Source of the DNA: 73-13 sp035555435
Lineage (GTDB): Bacteria > Actinomycetota > Actinomycetes > Actinomycetales > Microbacteriaceae
NCBI GenBank assembly: GCA_035555435.1
Contig: DATMGN010000043.1
Span: 1 to 44,004 of the forward strand
Length of the DNA: 44,004 nucleotides
Direction of reading: 5' to 3'
Position numbers and translations under genes: made by a program. The notes under the pieces were generated by a model that was not told the origin of the DNA, searched no databases, and saw only the letters and a program-made list of their open reading frames with translations. Of the stretch, positions 43,502 to 44,004 are shown in pieces. Numbering within the stretch: the stretch's first letter is position 1; every line of letters begins with the position of its first letter.

Positions 43502-44004
43502 CCGCGCGCGCATCGCGGCCCGTCCTTGTCGTCCACGGCACCGACGGCCCCGGGATCGTCGCCGCCGTCACGAGCGTGCTCGCCGACTTCCAGGCCAACA
43601 TCGTCTCGCTCGACCAGTACTCCTCCGACCCCGTCGGCGGCCAGTTCTTCCAGCGCACCGAGTTCAATGTCCCCGACTTCATCGCGATCAAGCCGCAGCT
43701 CGAGGCCGCGCTCGCTGAGACCATCGGGCAGCGCCTGGGCCTGACCTGGACGCTCTCGGACATCTCCGTGCCCAAGCGCGTCGCGATCCTCGCGTCCCTG
43801 ACCGACCACAACCTGCTCGACCTGCTGTGGCGCCAGCGCCGCGGCGAGATCAACATGACGGTACCGATGGTCGTGTCCAACCACACCGTCGTCGCCGAGG
43901 ACGTGCGCGGCTTCGGCGTGCCGTTCTTCCACGTGCACTCGCAGGGACCGGACAAGTCGCAGGCCGAGGCCGAGATCCTCGCCCTGCTCAAGGGCAACGT
44001 CGAC
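43498..44004 (+). CDS. purU: Formyltetrahydrofolate deformylase (partial)
   Basis: The first 169 codons, open to the right edge. An N-terminal ACT domain (about 8-85, VLVVHGTDGPGIVAAVTSVL) is followed by the start of the formyltransferase-like domain (VPKRVAILASLTDHNLLDLLWR, then MVVSNHTVVAEDVRGFGVPF). It hydrolyses 10-formyl-THF to formate and THF. GTG at 43498 overlaps the metF-like stop by four bases. Normal length is about 280, so roughly 110 codons are outside. Confidence 0.92.
   Translation, partial: MTARASRPVLVVHGTDGPGIVAAVTSVLADFQANIVSLDQYSSDPVGGQFFQRTEFNVPDFIAIKPQLEAALAETIGQRLGLTWTLSDISVPKRVAILASLTDHNLLDLLWRQRRGEINMTVPMVVSNHTVVAEDVRGFGVPFFHVHSQGPDKSQAEAEILALLKGNVD

Overview
The window is high-GC actinobacterial chromosome, most consistent with the Microbacteriaceae (order Micrococcales). 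The evidence is gene order (argS–lysA–hom–thrC–thrB–rho–prfA–prmC–tsaC–wecA–atpI–atpBEFHAGDC), a fused 2-oxoglutarate dehydrogenase E1/E2 protein (Kgd/OdhA type), a SigR/RsrA-like pair, actinobacterial TANNNT -10 boxes close to start codons, and dispersed palindromic repeats containing GGTCTCGATACG. Genus cannot be fixed from the sequence alone.

Layout. 1-6858 (minus): the F1Fo ATP synthase operon, entering at atpB and leaving the window inside atpC. 6948-12660 (minus): an AtpI-like membrane protein, a WecA-type glycosyl-phosphate transferase, tsaC/sua5, prmC, prfA and a Rho-related gene. 12798-17591 (minus): aspartate-family amino acid genes thrB, thrC, hom and lysA. 17703-20022 (minus): a GNAT acetyltransferase and argS. 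20212-20935 (plus): a lipoprotein and tRNA-Arg(CCG). 20999-22888 (minus): an ABC-F ATPase. 22985-25212 (plus): nhaA and glycerate kinase. 25306-26451 (minus): cysteine desulfurase. 26536-29423 (plus): glgX and nnrD. 29435-31776 (minus): two CNNM/CBS membrane proteins. 31777-32626: a lower-GC island with no large gene. 32627-34063 (minus): guaB1. 34208-37954 (plus): kgd. 38075-38901 (minus): rsrA/sigR. 38975-42560 (plus): aroA, rsgA, hisN and a small lipoprotein. 42656-44004 (plus): metF-like and purU, the latter cut by the window edge.

Most of the window is core metabolism and translation. The points most worth following are: (1) the gene at the usual rho position keeps the N-terminal RNA-binding domain but has a shortened P-loop, has lost the catalytic DER motif and ends before the arginine-finger region, so it looks like a Rho pseudo-ATPase; (2) a lower-GC segment flanked by an 18/19-bp direct repeat of the guaB1 3' end, which looks like the scar of a site-specific integration and carries a 37-codon gene with a perfect ribosome binding site; (3) two families of palindromic repeats found between genes and also in frame inside the ABC-F gene; (4) a perfect 22-bp palindrome inside the promoter of metF-purU; (5) an atpB gene whose only well-placed start is CTG; and (6) about ten genes with a TANNNT box 6-9 nt before the start codon, implying many leaderless mRNAs.
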